This document shows, one piece after another, positions 49,664 to 58,966 of a DNA stretch of 64,000 nt (its first letter is position 1; every line of letters begins with the position of its first letter). The position numbers and the translations under genes are program-made. Below the pieces are notes generated by a model. The model did not search any database. It had not been told where the DNA came from and worked only from the letters and a program-made list of their open reading frames with translations. The stretch covers positions 930,001 through 994,000 of the forward strand of contig CALSRT010000002.1 of NCBI GenBank assembly GCA_943788825.1, in the 5' to 3' direction. This DNA is from UBA4582 sp002389265. Its GTDB lineage: Bacteria > Pseudomonadota > Gammaproteobacteria > Pseudomonadales > Azotimanducaceae.

Positions 49664-51064
49664 TTGACAGCCAAGAACGCAGTTTCCGGCGTGGATAAAC
49701 CGAGCCCTCAACAAAGCCATTTTGGTGATCCGCAGCTTAGTTGGCGTGAGGTGATCTCGATCTATCGCAATCCCCGTGTGATAGCCATGGCCTTTTTGGG
49801 ATTTTCTGGCGGCCTGCCGTTCCTGCTGGTTTTTTCCACACTGAGCGCCTGGTTGCGAGAGGCGGAGGTCAGCCGATCAACCATTGGCTTTTTTGCCTGG
49901 GTCGGTATTACCTATTCCATTAAGGTTTTTTGGGCGCCGGTGGTGGATCGTCTGCGACTTCCCGTGATCGGTGCTTTGGGCCGGCGACGTTCTTGGATTT
50001 TGGTTGCCCAGGTTGGTATCGCGCTGGGGTTGCTGGGCATGTCGATGATCGGTGCCCAGGATTTGCTGCTGTTGTCAGTGTTTGCCGTGCTGGTAGCATT
50101 TTCGTCGGCGACCCAGGATATTGCCATCGATGCCTATCGTATTGAGGCGGTGGCTGATCGTTATCAGGGTGCCATGTCGGCGGCATATATTTTCGGCTAT
50201 CGCGTGGCCTTGCTAGTGGCCGGTGCAGGTGCATTTTATCTGGCGGAGTATCTGGGCTGGACTCTGGCTTACCAGGTGATGGCTGGGTTGATGCTGATTG
50301 GTATCATCACAGTGTTGTTCATCCGGGAGCCGGCGGCGAGCGGCATGGTAGAGCAGATTGCTGACGATCAGATCGTCAGGGCGTATCTGGCGAAACGCGG
50401 GTATTTGCCGCTCAGAGTCCAGGGCACCCTGACCTGGTTCTTGTCTGCAGTGGTTTTTCCCTTTGTCGATTTTTTTAAACGCAACGGACGTTTTGGGCTG
50501 GTTGTTCTGCTCTTTATCGCTGTTTTTCGCCTGAGTGATATTGCCATGGGGATCATGGCGAATCCCTTTTATCTGGATATGGGCTACAGCAAAACGGATA
50601 TCGCTAACGTGGCCAAGGTGTTTGGCTTTTTTATGACCATTGCGGGTTCAGCGCTCTGTGGTGTGCTGGTGGTCAAGTGGGGCATATTGCGGCCGCTGCT
50701 GATGGGCGCGGTGGCCGTGGCTGTGACCAATTTGTTGTTTGCGCTGCTGTCGACGCTTGAGCCCAGTTTGACCGGCTTGGCGATCGTGATCAGCGCGGAT
50801 AATATCAGTGGCGGGTTTGCTGCCACGGCATTTATTGCCTACCTCTCCAGCCTCACTAACCGCGCCTATACAGCCACTCAGTATGCGCTCTTCAGCTCCC
50901 TGATGACCTTGCCGGGCAAGTTTATCAGCGGTTTCTCAGGGGTTATCGTCGACGGCTGGGGTTACCTGCCCTTTTTCATTTTCGCCAGCGTGATCGGAAT
51001 TCCGGCTATTTTGTTGGTAATACTACTGATTCGGCGCGATAAGGCGTCATCGGCCAGTCAGTAA
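49664..51064 (+). CDS. ampG: Anhydromuropeptide permease AmpG (MFS)
   Basis: This 466-residue transporter has about twelve helices and the AmpG pattern: MAFLGFSGGLPFLLVFSTLSAWL, VGITYSIKVFWAPVVDRL, LGRRRSW and ATQDIAIDAYRIE. It imports GlcNAc-anhydroMurNAc peptides for recycling, the substrates of AmpD. No ATG suits the N terminus; TTG 49664 or GTG 49691 are candidates. It converges with the alkyltransferase-like gene. Confidence 0.92.
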   Translation: MTAKNAVSGVDKPSPQQSHFGDPQLSWREVISIYRNPRVIAMAFLGFSGGLPFLLVFSTLSAWLREAEVSRSTIGFFAWVGITYSIKVFWAPVVDRLRLPVIGALGRRRSWILVAQVGIALGLLGMSMIGAQDLLLLSVFAVLVAFSSATQDIAIDAYRIEAVADRYQGAMSAAYIFGYRVALLVAGAGAFYLAEYLGWTLAYQVMAGLMLIGIITVLFIREPAASGMVEQIADDQIVRAYLAKRGYLPLRVQGTLTWFLSAVVFPFVDFFKRNGRFGLVVLLFIAVFRLSDIAMGIMANPFYLDMGYSKTDIANVAKVFGFFMTIAGSALCGVLVVKWGILRPLLMGAVAVAVTNLLFALLSTLEPSLTGLAIVISADNISGGFAATAFIAYLSSLTNRAYTATQYALFSSLMTLPGKFISGFSGVIVDGWGYLPFFIFASVIGIPAILLVILLIRRDKASSASQ

Positions 51065-51084
51065 ATTCGCAGGACTGTCAGCCC

Positions 51085-51402
51085 CTATGGCTGCCACTGG
51101 TAAGTCCGCAAACTCACTCGATGATTGGCAACGGCGATACCCTCCTTGGCTAAGTGCTGATATTGGCGGGTAGGATTCGGATTGGAGATCTCGCCCCGGC
51201 TATTTACCACTCGATGCCAAGGCAGACGAGTCTCTGCGGGCAGTCGAGCGAGTATACGGCCTACAAGCCGGGCTTGTTGAGGCAGCCCGGCAAGGCGAGC
51301 GATTTGTCCGTAGGTGGCGACCCTTCCGGCAGGAATGCTGGCAACCAGCTGCCAGACTAGTGCTTCAAGCTGTGCTGTTGGCGTCATCTGCTTGTTTGTC
51401 AC
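51085..51402 (-). CDS. atl: Alkyltransferase-like DNA repair protein
   Basis: The 105-residue protein resembles the DNA-binding domain of O6-methylguanine methyltransferase, but the PCHRV active site reads PWHRVV, with Trp62 in place of Cys. This change defines alkyltransferase-like proteins (such as E. coli YbaZ/Atl), which bind O6-alkylguanine and pass it to nucleotide excision repair. The helix-turn-helix region GRVATYGQIARLAGLP and the Arg finger in ARLVGRIL are kept. Confidence 0.9.
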   Translation of the reverse strand: MTNKQMTPTAQLEALVWQLVASIPAGRVATYGQIARLAGLPQQARLVGRILARLPAETRLPWHRVVNSRGEISNPNPTRQYQHLAKEGIAVANHRVSLRTYQWQP

Positions 51403-51456
51403 AGTCCGAAGTTACCTCTGCGTGACGGAAGATGAAAATATATTTGGGCTGTCGGG

Positions 51457-51484
51457 TTGACTCTCAACAATTCGCCCATATTAT
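51457..51484 (+). promoter_or_regulatory. groESL promoter, sigma-70 type with overlapping heat-shock-like -10
   Basis: TTGACT (51457-51462) and TATTAT (51479-51484) are 16 bp apart and lie directly before the CIRCE. GCCCATAT at 51474-51481 resembles a sigma-32 -10 element, but its spacing to a -35 is slightly short, so sigma-32 use is uncertain. Confidence 0.5.
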
Positions 51485-51510
51485 TAGCACTCCAAAAGGG
51501 AGAGTGCTAA
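51484..51510 (+). promoter_or_regulatory. CIRCE operator for HrcA
   Basis: TTAGCACTC (51484-51492), a 9-bp spacer and GAGTGCTAA (51502-51510) form a perfect match to the CIRCE consensus. It should place groESL under the heat-shock repressor HrcA. Confidence 0.95.
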
Positions 51511-51710
51511 TAAATCGCCCCGCGCCACAGAAATAGTGGGTTTGCCATCATGCTAACAGTCTGTTTGATCAGGGCTGTTTGACCAGAATGGTTCAGGCCT
51601 GGCGTCAGCTCTGGTGCGTACAAGGCGATAGTTTAGTTATTTTTATATTGTTCCACAAATAGCAGTGCTGGTTCGGCGCGCGCTATTTGATCCAGAAATG
51701 GGAGAAATGA

Positions 51711-51998
51711 ATGAATATCCGTCCATTGCAAGATCGTGTGGTTGTCCGCCGCATGGAAGAAGAAACCAAATCAGCCGGCGGGATTGTGTTGCCAGGTTCA
51801 GCTACAGAAAAGCCATCCAGGGGCGAAGTCCTTGCGGTCGGTCCAGGTAAGAAGAAGGAAGATGGCGGTCTCGTGCCCGTAGACTTGAAAGCAGGCGACA
51901 AGGTTCTCTTCGGTCAGTACTCCGGCAGCACCGTGAAAGTTGATGGGGAAGAGCTCCTTATCATGAGTGAAAGCGAAGTGTTTGGCGTAATCGAGTAA
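51711..51998 (+). CDS. groS: Co-chaperonin GroES
   Basis: The 95-residue protein starts MNIRPLQDRVVVRRMEEE, includes the mobile loop KSAGGIVLPGSATEKPSRGEV and ends GVIE. Seven copies form the lid of the GroEL cage. GGAGAA lies upstream of the ATG. It is the first gene of the CIRCE-controlled operon; groEL follows 43 bp downstream. Confidence 0.98.
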   Translation: MNIRPLQDRVVVRRMEEETKSAGGIVLPGSATEKPSRGEVLAVGPGKKKEDGGLVPVDLKAGDKVLFGQYSGSTVKVDGEELLIMSESEVFGVIE

Positions 51999-52041
51999 GA
52001 CGACCAGCATTAACCATCCAAGATATTGAGGAATTAAGAAT

Positions 52042-53700
52042 ATGACAGCTAAAGACGTAAAATTCGGTGATTCTGCGCGTCAACGCATGCTGGCTGGTGT
52101 GAACTTGCTGGCCGACGCTGTAAAGGTCACGCTAGGTCCCAAAGGCCGAAATGTCGTTCTCGACAAGTCTTTTGGAGCACCCACAGTGACCAAAGACGGT
52201 GTTTCTGTTGCGAAAGAAATTGAGTTGAAAGACAAGTTTGAAAACATGGGCGCCCAGATGGTCAAGGAAGTTGCTTCTCAGACTTCTGATGTTGCCGGTG
52301 ACGGAACAACCACAGCGACAGTGCTGGCCCAAGCTATTCTGAACGAAGGCCTGAAATCAGTGGCTGCCGGTATGAACCCAATGGACCTCAAGCGCGGCAT
52401 CGACAAGGCTGTGGCAGTTGCCGTAGCTGAAATCAAGAAGCTGGCCGTACCTTGCAGTGATAGCAAGACCATCGCCCAGGTCGGTAGCGTTTCAGCCAAC
52501 AGTGACACTCAAGTCGGTGACATCATTGCTGAAGCTATGGACAAGGTTGGTAAGGAAGGCGTGATCACGGTTGAAGAAGGCACCGGCCTGGAAAACGAGC
52601 TAGACGTCGTCGAAGGCATGCAGTTTGATCGTGGCTACCTTTCGCCCTACTTCATCAATAATCAGGAAAGCATGAGCGCCGAACTGGAAGAGCCTTATAT
52701 CCTGTTATTTGATAAGAAAATCTCTAACATCCGTGACATGTTGCCAATTCTGGAAGCCGTTGCCAAATCAGGCAAGCCGTTACTGGTTATTGCTGAAGAC
52801 GTTGAAGGCGAAGCATTAGCCACGTTGGTTGTGAACAACATGCGCGGTATCGTGAAAGTGGCTGCTGCCAAGGCACCAGGTTTTGGCGATCGTCGTAAGG
52901 AAATGCTGCAGGACATCGCTATTTTGACCGGTGGGACTGTGATTTCTGAAGAAGTGGGTTTGTCGCTGGAAAGCGCCACCATTGATGACCTTGGTCAAGC
53001 CAAGCGTGTCAGCCTGACAAAAGAAGCCACCACGTTGGTTGATGGCGCTGGCGTTTCTGCCGACATCGAAGCGCGAGTTAATCAGATCCGTACTCAAATC
53101 GAAGACACTTCTTCTGATTACGATCGTGAGAAGTTGCAAGAACGCGTAGCCAAGTTGGCCGGCGGTGTTGCAGTGATCAAGGTTGGCGCGGCGACTGAAG
53201 TCGAAATGAAAGAGAAGAAAGCCCGAGTCGAGGATGCTCTGCATTCAACCCGCGCGGCTGTTGAAGAAGGCATCGTTCCTGGCGGTGGTGTTGCATTGAT
53301 TCGTGCAATGCAGGTTCTGGAAGGTATGAAGGGCGACAATGAAGATCAAACTGTTGGCATCAATCTGCTACGTCGTGCCATGGAAGCGCCGATGCGTCAG
53401 ATCGTCACTAACGCCGGTGCGGAAGCGTCAGTAGTGGTTGACAAAGTTAAGAGCCTGAAAGGTTCTGAAGGCTATAATGCAGCGAGCGGTGAATACGGCG
53501 ACATGATCAAATTCGGTCTGCCAGATCCCGCGAAAGTCACGCGTACAGCGCTTCAAGCAGCCGCGTCAGTGGCCGGTTTGATGATCACCACTGAATGCAT
53601 GATCAGCGACATCGTCGAAGAAGGCGGTGCTGGTGGTATGCCAGACATGGGTGGCATGGGTGGTATGGGTGGTATGGGTGGTATGGGCGGCATGATGTAA
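52042..53700 (+). CDS. groL: Chaperonin GroEL
   Basis: This 552-residue HSP60 forms the double seven-membered ring that folds proteins with ATP and GroES. It starts MTAKDVKFGDSARQRML; the nucleotide-site segment GDGTTTATVLAQAI is intact. The C-terminal tail is a Gly-Gly-Met repeat (six GGM-like units), which faces the cavity. A strong terminator follows at 53749-53780. Confidence 0.99.
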   Translation: MTAKDVKFGDSARQRMLAGVNLLADAVKVTLGPKGRNVVLDKSFGAPTVTKDGVSVAKEIELKDKFENMGAQMVKEVASQTSDVAGDGTTTATVLAQAILNEGLKSVAAGMNPMDLKRGIDKAVAVAVAEIKKLAVPCSDSKTIAQVGSVSANSDTQVGDIIAEAMDKVGKEGVITVEEGTGLENELDVVEGMQFDRGYLSPYFINNQESMSAELEEPYILLFDKKISNIRDMLPILEAVAKSGKPLLVIAEDVEGEALATLVVNNMRGIVKVAAAKAPGFGDRRKEMLQDIAILTGGTVISEEVGLSLESATIDDLGQAKRVSLTKEATTLVDGAGVSADIEARVNQIRTQIEDTSSDYDREKLQERVAKLAGGVAVIKVGAATEVEMKEKKARVEDALHSTRAAVEEGIVPGGGVALIRAMQVLEGMKGDNEDQTVGINLLRRAMEAPMRQIVTNAGAEASVVVDKVKSLKGSEGYNAASGEYGDMIKFGLPDPAKVTRTALQAAASVAGLMITTECMISDIVEEGGAGGMPDMGGMGGMGGMGGMGGMM

Positions 53701-53748
53701 AACTGCTCTGTTACAGGCGCCACCTAGGTGCGCGCCTGGTTCCCAAAT

Positions 53749-53780
53749 AAAAAAGCCTCGCGATTGCGGGGTTTTTTTTT
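53749..53780 (+). terminator. Rho-independent terminator after groEL
   Basis: CCTCGC (53756-53761) and GCGGGG (53766-53771) pair around GATT, followed by nine T and preceded by an A-run. Confidence 0.85.
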
Positions 53781-53988
53781 GCCTTTTAGTAACAGAATTG
53801 ATGGATGCTGAGGCTGTCATTGATGCGCCACTGCAGCTGTCGACCGGGGGGCAATTTAGGCGGTGATGTCGGCCGGGCAAGTAAGGCCTGTTGATGCGTG
53901 ATCATTTGTGGCGCCTAGTGGCGATGCAAAGTCGGCACGCTTGGTTTAGACTCTCAACTCGAATTTTAAACCATAAGCTGGAGAAGCA

Positions 53989-56097
53989 ATGAAAGGCAGC
54001 GTCCATTACGAAACCCGCGGTCAAATCGCGTTACTGAGTATTGATAATCCACCTGTTAACCCCTTGAGCTCTGGGGTTCGTCAAGGCCTTGCCGACGGTG
54101 TGACTAAAGCCCTCGCTGATGACGACATCAAAGCGGTTGTCATAACCGGTATGCACAGAGCATTTATTGCCGGCGCCGATATCAGTGAATTCGGTGCTGC
54201 GGCGACTCAGGGTGTGAGTCTCGGCGAAGCCATGCGCCAGATGGAAACCAGTACTAAGCCGATTATCGCCGCGATTAATGGCACAGCCTTTGGCGGCGGA
54301 TTAGAAGTTGCTCTGTGTTGTGACTATCGAATTGCGTCACCCACTGCGCCACTAGGACTGCCTGAAGTCAAGCTGGGCTTGCTGCCGGGTGCTGGTGGTA
54401 CTCAGCGTTTACCACGATTGATTGGTGCCGAAGCTGCGATCCAGGCCATTGTTTCTGGCGCGCCGATCATGGCGCCTGCGGCATTAAAGCTAGGTATCAT
54501 TGATCGCGTGGCCGAAGGAAACATTGTCGACGCAGGTATCGCCTATGCGGAAGAGATAGTCGCCGCCGGTGGCGCGACCCGCAAGATCAGAGATTTAGAG
54601 GATGTCATCAGCAAGGATCGTGGAAATACTGCGGTGTTTGAGAAGGCGCGAGCTCAACTTAACAAGACTCATCGTAATCAGTTCGCACCAGAACAAATTG
54701 TGAAATGCGTAGAAGCCGCTGTCAATGCCAAGACCTTCGATGAGGGTATGGCTGCCGAGGGCAAGTTCTTTGCCGAATGCATGAAAGATCCGCAGCGGGA
54801 GGCGTTAATTCATATTTTCTTCGCCGAAAGAGCCGCGAATAAGATTCCCGGTCTGGGGAAGGACATGCCGCTGATCGAGATCAATAAGGGTTCTGTGATT
54901 GGTGCTGGCACCATGGGTGGCGGTATCGTCATGTGTTTCGCCAATGCCGGCATTCCTGTGCGAATGTATGATAACGATGCGGCGAATTTGCAGCGTGGCC
55001 TCAAGGTGATCGAGGGTAACTATGCGCGCACTGTGTCCAAGGGGCGTCTGTCACAGGCAGATATGGACAAGCGCATGGCGCTGATTACGCCGACCGAAAA
55101 TTTTGATGACCTAGGCGATGGCGATATCGTGATTGAAGCCGTCTATGAAAATCTGGATTTGAAGAAAGAGATCTTCGGCAAGCTCGACAAAGTGATGAAG
55201 CCCGGTGCTATCCTGGCGACTAATACCTCTGGTCTGGACGTTGACGCGATTGCGGCCATGACGACTCGTCCGGATCATGTTTGCGGCATGCACTTTTTCA
55301 GTCCAGCTAATGTTATGCGCCTGCTTGAGGTTGTTCGAGGTAAGGATTCATCACCTGCTGTGCTGGGTACCGCCATGGCGCTGGGTAAGCGTCTGGGTAA
55401 GGTGTCTGTAGTTGCCGGTAATTGCCCGGGTTTCATTGGTAACAGAATGCTCGGTGGTTACACCCGCCAGGCCAGTATGATGATTCTTGAAGGCGCAACA
55501 CCCGCTCAGGTCGATAAAGTGATCTATGACTTTGGTTTGGCCATGGGTCCCTTCACCATGAACGATATGGTGGGTCTGGATCTCGGCTGGCGCGCTCGCA
55601 AAATGATGGGTGGTAGTAATGAAGTTACCGCCCGCATCCCGGATGCCTTGTGTGAGCTTGACCGCTACGGCCAGAAGAATGGTAAAGGTTATTACCAGTA
55701 TGCGGAAGGCGACAGAACACCACGTCCAGATCCCGAAGCGGATGCGGTCATCCAAAAGGTGGCGAGCGAACTGGGCTATACGCCTAAAAACTTCACGGAT
55801 GAAGAGATTCTGAAACGCTGCATGTACCCATTGATCAATATCGGTGCCAAGTTGCTGGAAGAAGGTCACGCCTTGCGAGCCAGTGATATCGATACGGTTT
55901 ACGTCAACGGCTATGGTTTTCCGACCTATATCGGTGGTCCCATGTGGTTTGCGGATACCAAAGGGTTGGCGAATGTCTTAGCGGACATCAAACGTTTCTA
56001 TGAAGAGACGGGTGATTCAGTCTTCAAGCCATCGGCACTGCTGGAAAAGCTGGCAGCTGAAGGCAAAACCTTTGCTCAGCTTGATGCTGCTGCATGA
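53989..56097 (+). CDS. Multifunctional enoyl-CoA hydratase/3-hydroxyacyl-CoA dehydrogenase
   Basis: The 702-residue fatty-acid oxidation enzyme has an N-terminal enoyl-CoA hydratase/isomerase domain (residues 1-190; GGGLEVALCCDYRIAS and LPEVKLGLLPGAGGTQRLPRL) and a dehydrogenase part (from VIGAGTMGGGI, about 305, with HFFSPANVMRLLEVV and two C-terminal helical domains). Layout matches the FadJ/peroxisomal MFP1 type rather than a stand-alone FadB operon; no thiolase gene is adjacent. A GGAGAAG ribosome site precedes the ATG. Confidence 0.9.
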   Translation: MKGSVHYETRGQIALLSIDNPPVNPLSSGVRQGLADGVTKALADDDIKAVVITGMHRAFIAGADISEFGAAATQGVSLGEAMRQMETSTKPIIAAINGTAFGGGLEVALCCDYRIASPTAPLGLPEVKLGLLPGAGGTQRLPRLIGAEAAIQAIVSGAPIMAPAALKLGIIDRVAEGNIVDAGIAYAEEIVAAGGATRKIRDLEDVISKDRGNTAVFEKARAQLNKTHRNQFAPEQIVKCVEAAVNAKTFDEGMAAEGKFFAECMKDPQREALIHIFFAERAANKIPGLGKDMPLIEINKGSVIGAGTMGGGIVMCFANAGIPVRMYDNDAANLQRGLKVIEGNYARTVSKGRLSQADMDKRMALITPTENFDDLGDGDIVIEAVYENLDLKKEIFGKLDKVMKPGAILATNTSGLDVDAIAAMTTRPDHVCGMHFFSPANVMRLLEVVRGKDSSPAVLGTAMALGKRLGKVSVVAGNCPGFIGNRMLGGYTRQASMMILEGATPAQVDKVIYDFGLAMGPFTMNDMVGLDLGWRARKMMGGSNEVTARIPDALCELDRYGQKNGKGYYQYAEGDRTPRPDPEADAVIQKVASELGYTPKNFTDEEILKRCMYPLINIGAKLLEEGHALRASDIDTVYVNGYGFPTYIGGPMWFADTKGLANVLADIKRFYEETGDSVFKPSALLEKLAAEGKTFAQLDAAA

Positions 56098-56104
56098 TCA
56101 AATT

Positions 56105-56137
56105 CGGCTCCTGCTTAGGCAGGGGCCGCTTTTTTTG
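56105..56137 (+). terminator. Rho-independent terminator after the beta-oxidation gene
   Basis: CGGCTCCTGC (56105-56114) pairs with GCAGGGGCCG (56119-56128) over a 4-base loop, followed by a run of seven T. Confidence 0.85.
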
Positions 56138-56289
56138 ACCCTCAAGTTTTTTGACCCGCAAGATAGCACACACCCACCTTGTGTTTTCCCACTCGAATAT
56201 TCTGGTTCAATTGATTAAGCTCTGGTAGTCAGCGCAGGTCATCGTTGCTGATTTTCTCAAAACAGGCGTTGAATGAGGAGTAGGGAAAA

Positions 56290-57480
56290 ATGGCTTACGT
56301 TGAGAATGCTACGGTCCATGATGCTGATTCCCATGTCATGGAGCTGCCTGGCACCATAAATGAATATCTAGAGGCCAAATACCGCGATCAATTTCTAATG
56401 GCCACCCGCCATGGCACGGAAGTCGAGAGCTGGGTTCAGGATGCTGTGAATCTGCAACAAAGTGCGGATTTCAGGGCAGGCGATGCGGATAATATCCTGT
56501 TACGAAAAAACTATCAGGCGCTGGGTTCATTCCGCAATCAGGATCGATCAAAGGCCCTGGATCTGCTTGGTTTTACCTCTCAATTGGTGTTTACCACCAC
56601 CGCTCTGAGCAATTATGGGTTGGAACACGGTGATCATCCAGCACTCGCCATTGCGTCGGCGCGGGCTCACAATCGAATGATGGCGGATTTTTGTGCCGTC
56701 GACCGACGTTTATTGGCCACCGGCTATGTGCCCCTAGTTGATGTTAATGCAGCAGTAGATGTTGCCCGGGAAGCACTGCAACTGGGCTGTAAGGCGCTGG
56801 TGATCCCCTCACGTTGCCCCGCGCATCATTCACCCAGTCATATCGGTTTCGATAGCCTGTGGGCGCTCGCGCAAGAGGCTGGCGTGCCGATCCTGTTTCA
56901 CGTTGGAGGTGAAGAAAAAATGGCGCCAGCCTACTTCGAGAACGGCCTACCACGGGTTAAGGATTTCCACGGTGGCGATGAAAATTTCACAGCTGCAAGT
57001 TTTATGACAATCCCCTTGGCGCTCTGGCAAACCATGTCCATGCTGGTCATTGACGGGGTGTGTGATCGGTTTCCACAGTTGAAGTTTGGTGCCATAGAGC
57101 TTGGTGCATCGTGGGTGCCGAGCTGGATGAGATTTCTGGATGCGGGTTTTGATGCCTTTCGCAAGGGCGAAGAGCGGCTGCAGAAGCTCAAGTCTCGACC
57201 CAGTGAGATCCTCCAGCGCCAATTTCGAGTGACGCCATACCCACACGAAGACACTGGCTGGATTATCCAAAATAGCAGTGAAGATATGTGCCTGTTCTCA
57301 TCAGACTTCCCCCACGTTGAGGGTGGTCGTAACCCATTAAAACGCTTCAACGACTCCTTGGAGGGGTTGTCGGCAGCGACCCAAGGTAAGTTCTTTCGGG
57401 ACAATTTCATCGATCTCATGGGTCGAGGTTTGGATACAGACTTGCATGATCATCCCGACACTCAGCTAGCTAAAGTGTGA
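56290..57480 (+). CDS. Amidohydrolase 2 family metal-dependent hydrolase
   Basis: This 396-residue protein has the amidohydrolase TIM-barrel pattern: DADSHVME at residues 11-18 with metal-binding His15, a middle His in LFHVGGEE, and SSDFPHVEGG near residue 340 with the catalytic Asp. Relatives are annotated as decarboxylases or hydrolases of aromatic or terpenoid compounds, but the substrate cannot be inferred. GGAG precedes the start. It is monocistronic, as far as seen, and converges with the stress protein gene. Confidence 0.8.
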   Translation: MAYVENATVHDADSHVMELPGTINEYLEAKYRDQFLMATRHGTEVESWVQDAVNLQQSADFRAGDADNILLRKNYQALGSFRNQDRSKALDLLGFTSQLVFTTTALSNYGLEHGDHPALAIASARAHNRMMADFCAVDRRLLATGYVPLVDVNAAVDVAREALQLGCKALVIPSRCPAHHSPSHIGFDSLWALAQEAGVPILFHVGGEEKMAPAYFENGLPRVKDFHGGDENFTAASFMTIPLALWQTMSMLVIDGVCDRFPQLKFGAIELGASWVPSWMRFLDAGFDAFRKGEERLQKLKSRPSEILQRQFRVTPYPHEDTGWIIQNSSEDMCLFSSDFPHVEGGRNPLKRFNDSLEGLSAATQGKFFRDNFIDLMGRGLDTDLHDHPDTQLAKV

Positions 57481-57521
57481 GCGATCTGCTGCCAGTCTGA
57501 CCGGCCTATTAGCGCTGTGGT

Positions 57522-58457
57522 TTATGCAACGGGAGACTTAAATCCGCTGGGCTTGAGGGTGAGCACTGAACAGTCAACGGTATCGAGTACCTTTTCAGCG
57601 GTGTTGCCGATTAAGAAACCGGGAATACCCGTACGCGACATGGTACCCATGACCAATAAGTCGATCTTATGGTCCTTGACGAATTTGGGGATCACGACCT
57701 CTGCATGACCTTTCTCAAGGTGTTGGGACATGGCGCCATTAACCGGTAAATCAGGAGTGCCCTGAATGAGGGCTCGAAGGCTGGCACGGCTATTGTCCTT
57801 GAGCATTTTCATCATATTGGCGTATTCCTGACGGCTAATCAGGGTACGCACGTGTGGTTCAAAATTAGGCTGCCAGACGTTAAGTACATGCAGGTCGGAT
57901 TTTTCAAGTTGGGCCAAACCAGCAGAAAGATTAAGAATCTGCCCGGCTAATTGTTTTGCTTCTGATGTTTCAGTCAGATCCACCGCAGCGAGAATGGTAT
58001 CAATACGTTTTTTTCTACTCGGTTTGATAATCCACACGGGGCAAGGACACTTACGTAGCAGGCTGATGTCTGTGTTACCGAACAGGGTTGCCGCAACGGC
58101 ATTGTGTTTGTTGGCAGATTTTACTAACAGATCGAAACGTTTCTGGATGATGGTCTGGATTACGCCAATATAGTTTTTACCGGCGGTCACATAAATTTTG
58201 ATAGGTAGTGTGCCGCTCTGAGGCGTTAGCTCTTTGACCAGTAATTCCAAAGCTGTTTTGCGCTCTTTGATCAATGCTTGCTGAAGCCGCTTGAGTGTCG
58301 GCTTGAGTCTCACATCATTGGAATCCACCTCCGCCACCACGTCCATAACTGTCAGTGAAGCTTTATTGTGCAGCGCCAGTTCGGCGGCGCGCTGTAAGGC
58401 GATTTTTTCACCTTTTGCGCCGTCAGCAAAAAAAAGGATCTTCTTGAATGTATTCAT
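57522..58457 (-). CDS. uspE: Tandem universal stress protein (UspE-like)
   Basis: The 311-residue protein has two Usp domains, about 1-148 and 150-305. The second keeps the ATP-binding pattern GTMSRTGIPGFLIGNTAEKVL; the first is degenerate (KSANKHNAVAATLFGNTDISLLRK). Such UspE-type proteins take part in stress survival, motility or aggregation. It overlaps the upstream lipoprotein gene by 4 bp and is coupled to it. Confidence 0.88.
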   Translation of the reverse strand: MNTFKKILFFADGAKGEKIALQRAAELALHNKASLTVMDVVAEVDSNDVRLKPTLKRLQQALIKERKTALELLVKELTPQSGTLPIKIYVTAGKNYIGVIQTIIQKRFDLLVKSANKHNAVAATLFGNTDISLLRKCPCPVWIIKPSRKKRIDTILAAVDLTETSEAKQLAGQILNLSAGLAQLEKSDLHVLNVWQPNFEPHVRTLISRQEYANMMKMLKDNSRASLRALIQGTPDLPVNGAMSQHLEKGHAEVVIPKFVKDHKIDLLVMGTMSRTGIPGFLIGNTAEKVLDTVDCSVLTLKPSGFKSPVA

Positions 58458-58966
58458 TTGGCAGAACTCCGGGGAAAGGTTTTTAGCGCGGTGGTAAAGG
58501 CGTCTAGTAATGCAACAGACGCTTTGCCGGTATGCATATATTCGCCAGGACCAACGTCATGGATCCGGTGCAGTTGTCCGGACCAAATTATTGGCTCTGC
58601 GCCGGTTTCTCGCACCTCAATCACAATTTTGGCTAAGAATCTTAGAGAGTTGCCGGTGGCAATGCGCTCGTCAAAATCGTCACTGGTTTCATCGAGGCTA
58701 AGGTTTTCCTGTTCGTACCGAAGTACGACGGCCAGGTCGGCAGCGTCCTCTTGGAGATCCAATCCATGACTTGCGAAGGCCACGGCGAAATTGCTGACCA
58801 TAATGGGACCGAGAAAAGCCGGCATGTCGCTGGTGGATACCGAGAACGTCTGGTACTGCCCCGCTGGGCAACAGATCAATACGCGGGTACCGATGCCCGC
58901 AGGTTGGGTTGAACAACTAGCGACAAAGAGCGAAAGCAGGCAGATTAAGTAGAGACGGCGATGCAT
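58454..58966 (-). CDS. Predicted lipoprotein of unknown function
   Basis: A 170-residue protein from the ATG at 58966, with a lipoprotein signal ending VASC (Cys18). The mature part has an alternating beta-strand look (AVVLRYEQENL, RFLAKIVIEVRE, IIWSGQLHRIHD), which resembles DUF4136-type lipoproteins, but I cannot assign a family securely. Asp at +2 is absent (Ser follows Cys), so outer-membrane sorting is expected. An ATGA-type overlap couples it to uspE. Confidence 0.7.
   Translation of the reverse strand: MHRRLYLICLLSLFVASCSTQPAGIGTRVLICCPAGQYQTFSVSTSDMPAFLGPIMVSNFAVAFASHGLDLQEDAADLAVVLRYEQENLSLDETSDDFDERIATGNSLRFLAKIVIEVRETGAEPIIWSGQLHRIHDVGPGEYMHTGKASVALLDAFTTALKTFPRSSAK

Larger units (their letters stand above)
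51403..51710. other. groESL upstream region (308 bp)
   Basis: Contains the promoter and CIRCE operator described separately, then about 200 bp of leader. A 12-bp direct repeat (CTGTTTGATCAG at 51561 and CTGTTTGACCAG at 51575) is the only other pattern. No coding frame is supported. Confidence 0.6.

Noticed and set aside
51085..51402. Loss of the active-site Cys in an O6-methylguanine methyltransferase homologue
   Set aside because: Trp at this position together with short length defines the alkyltransferase-like family, so it is not a defect.
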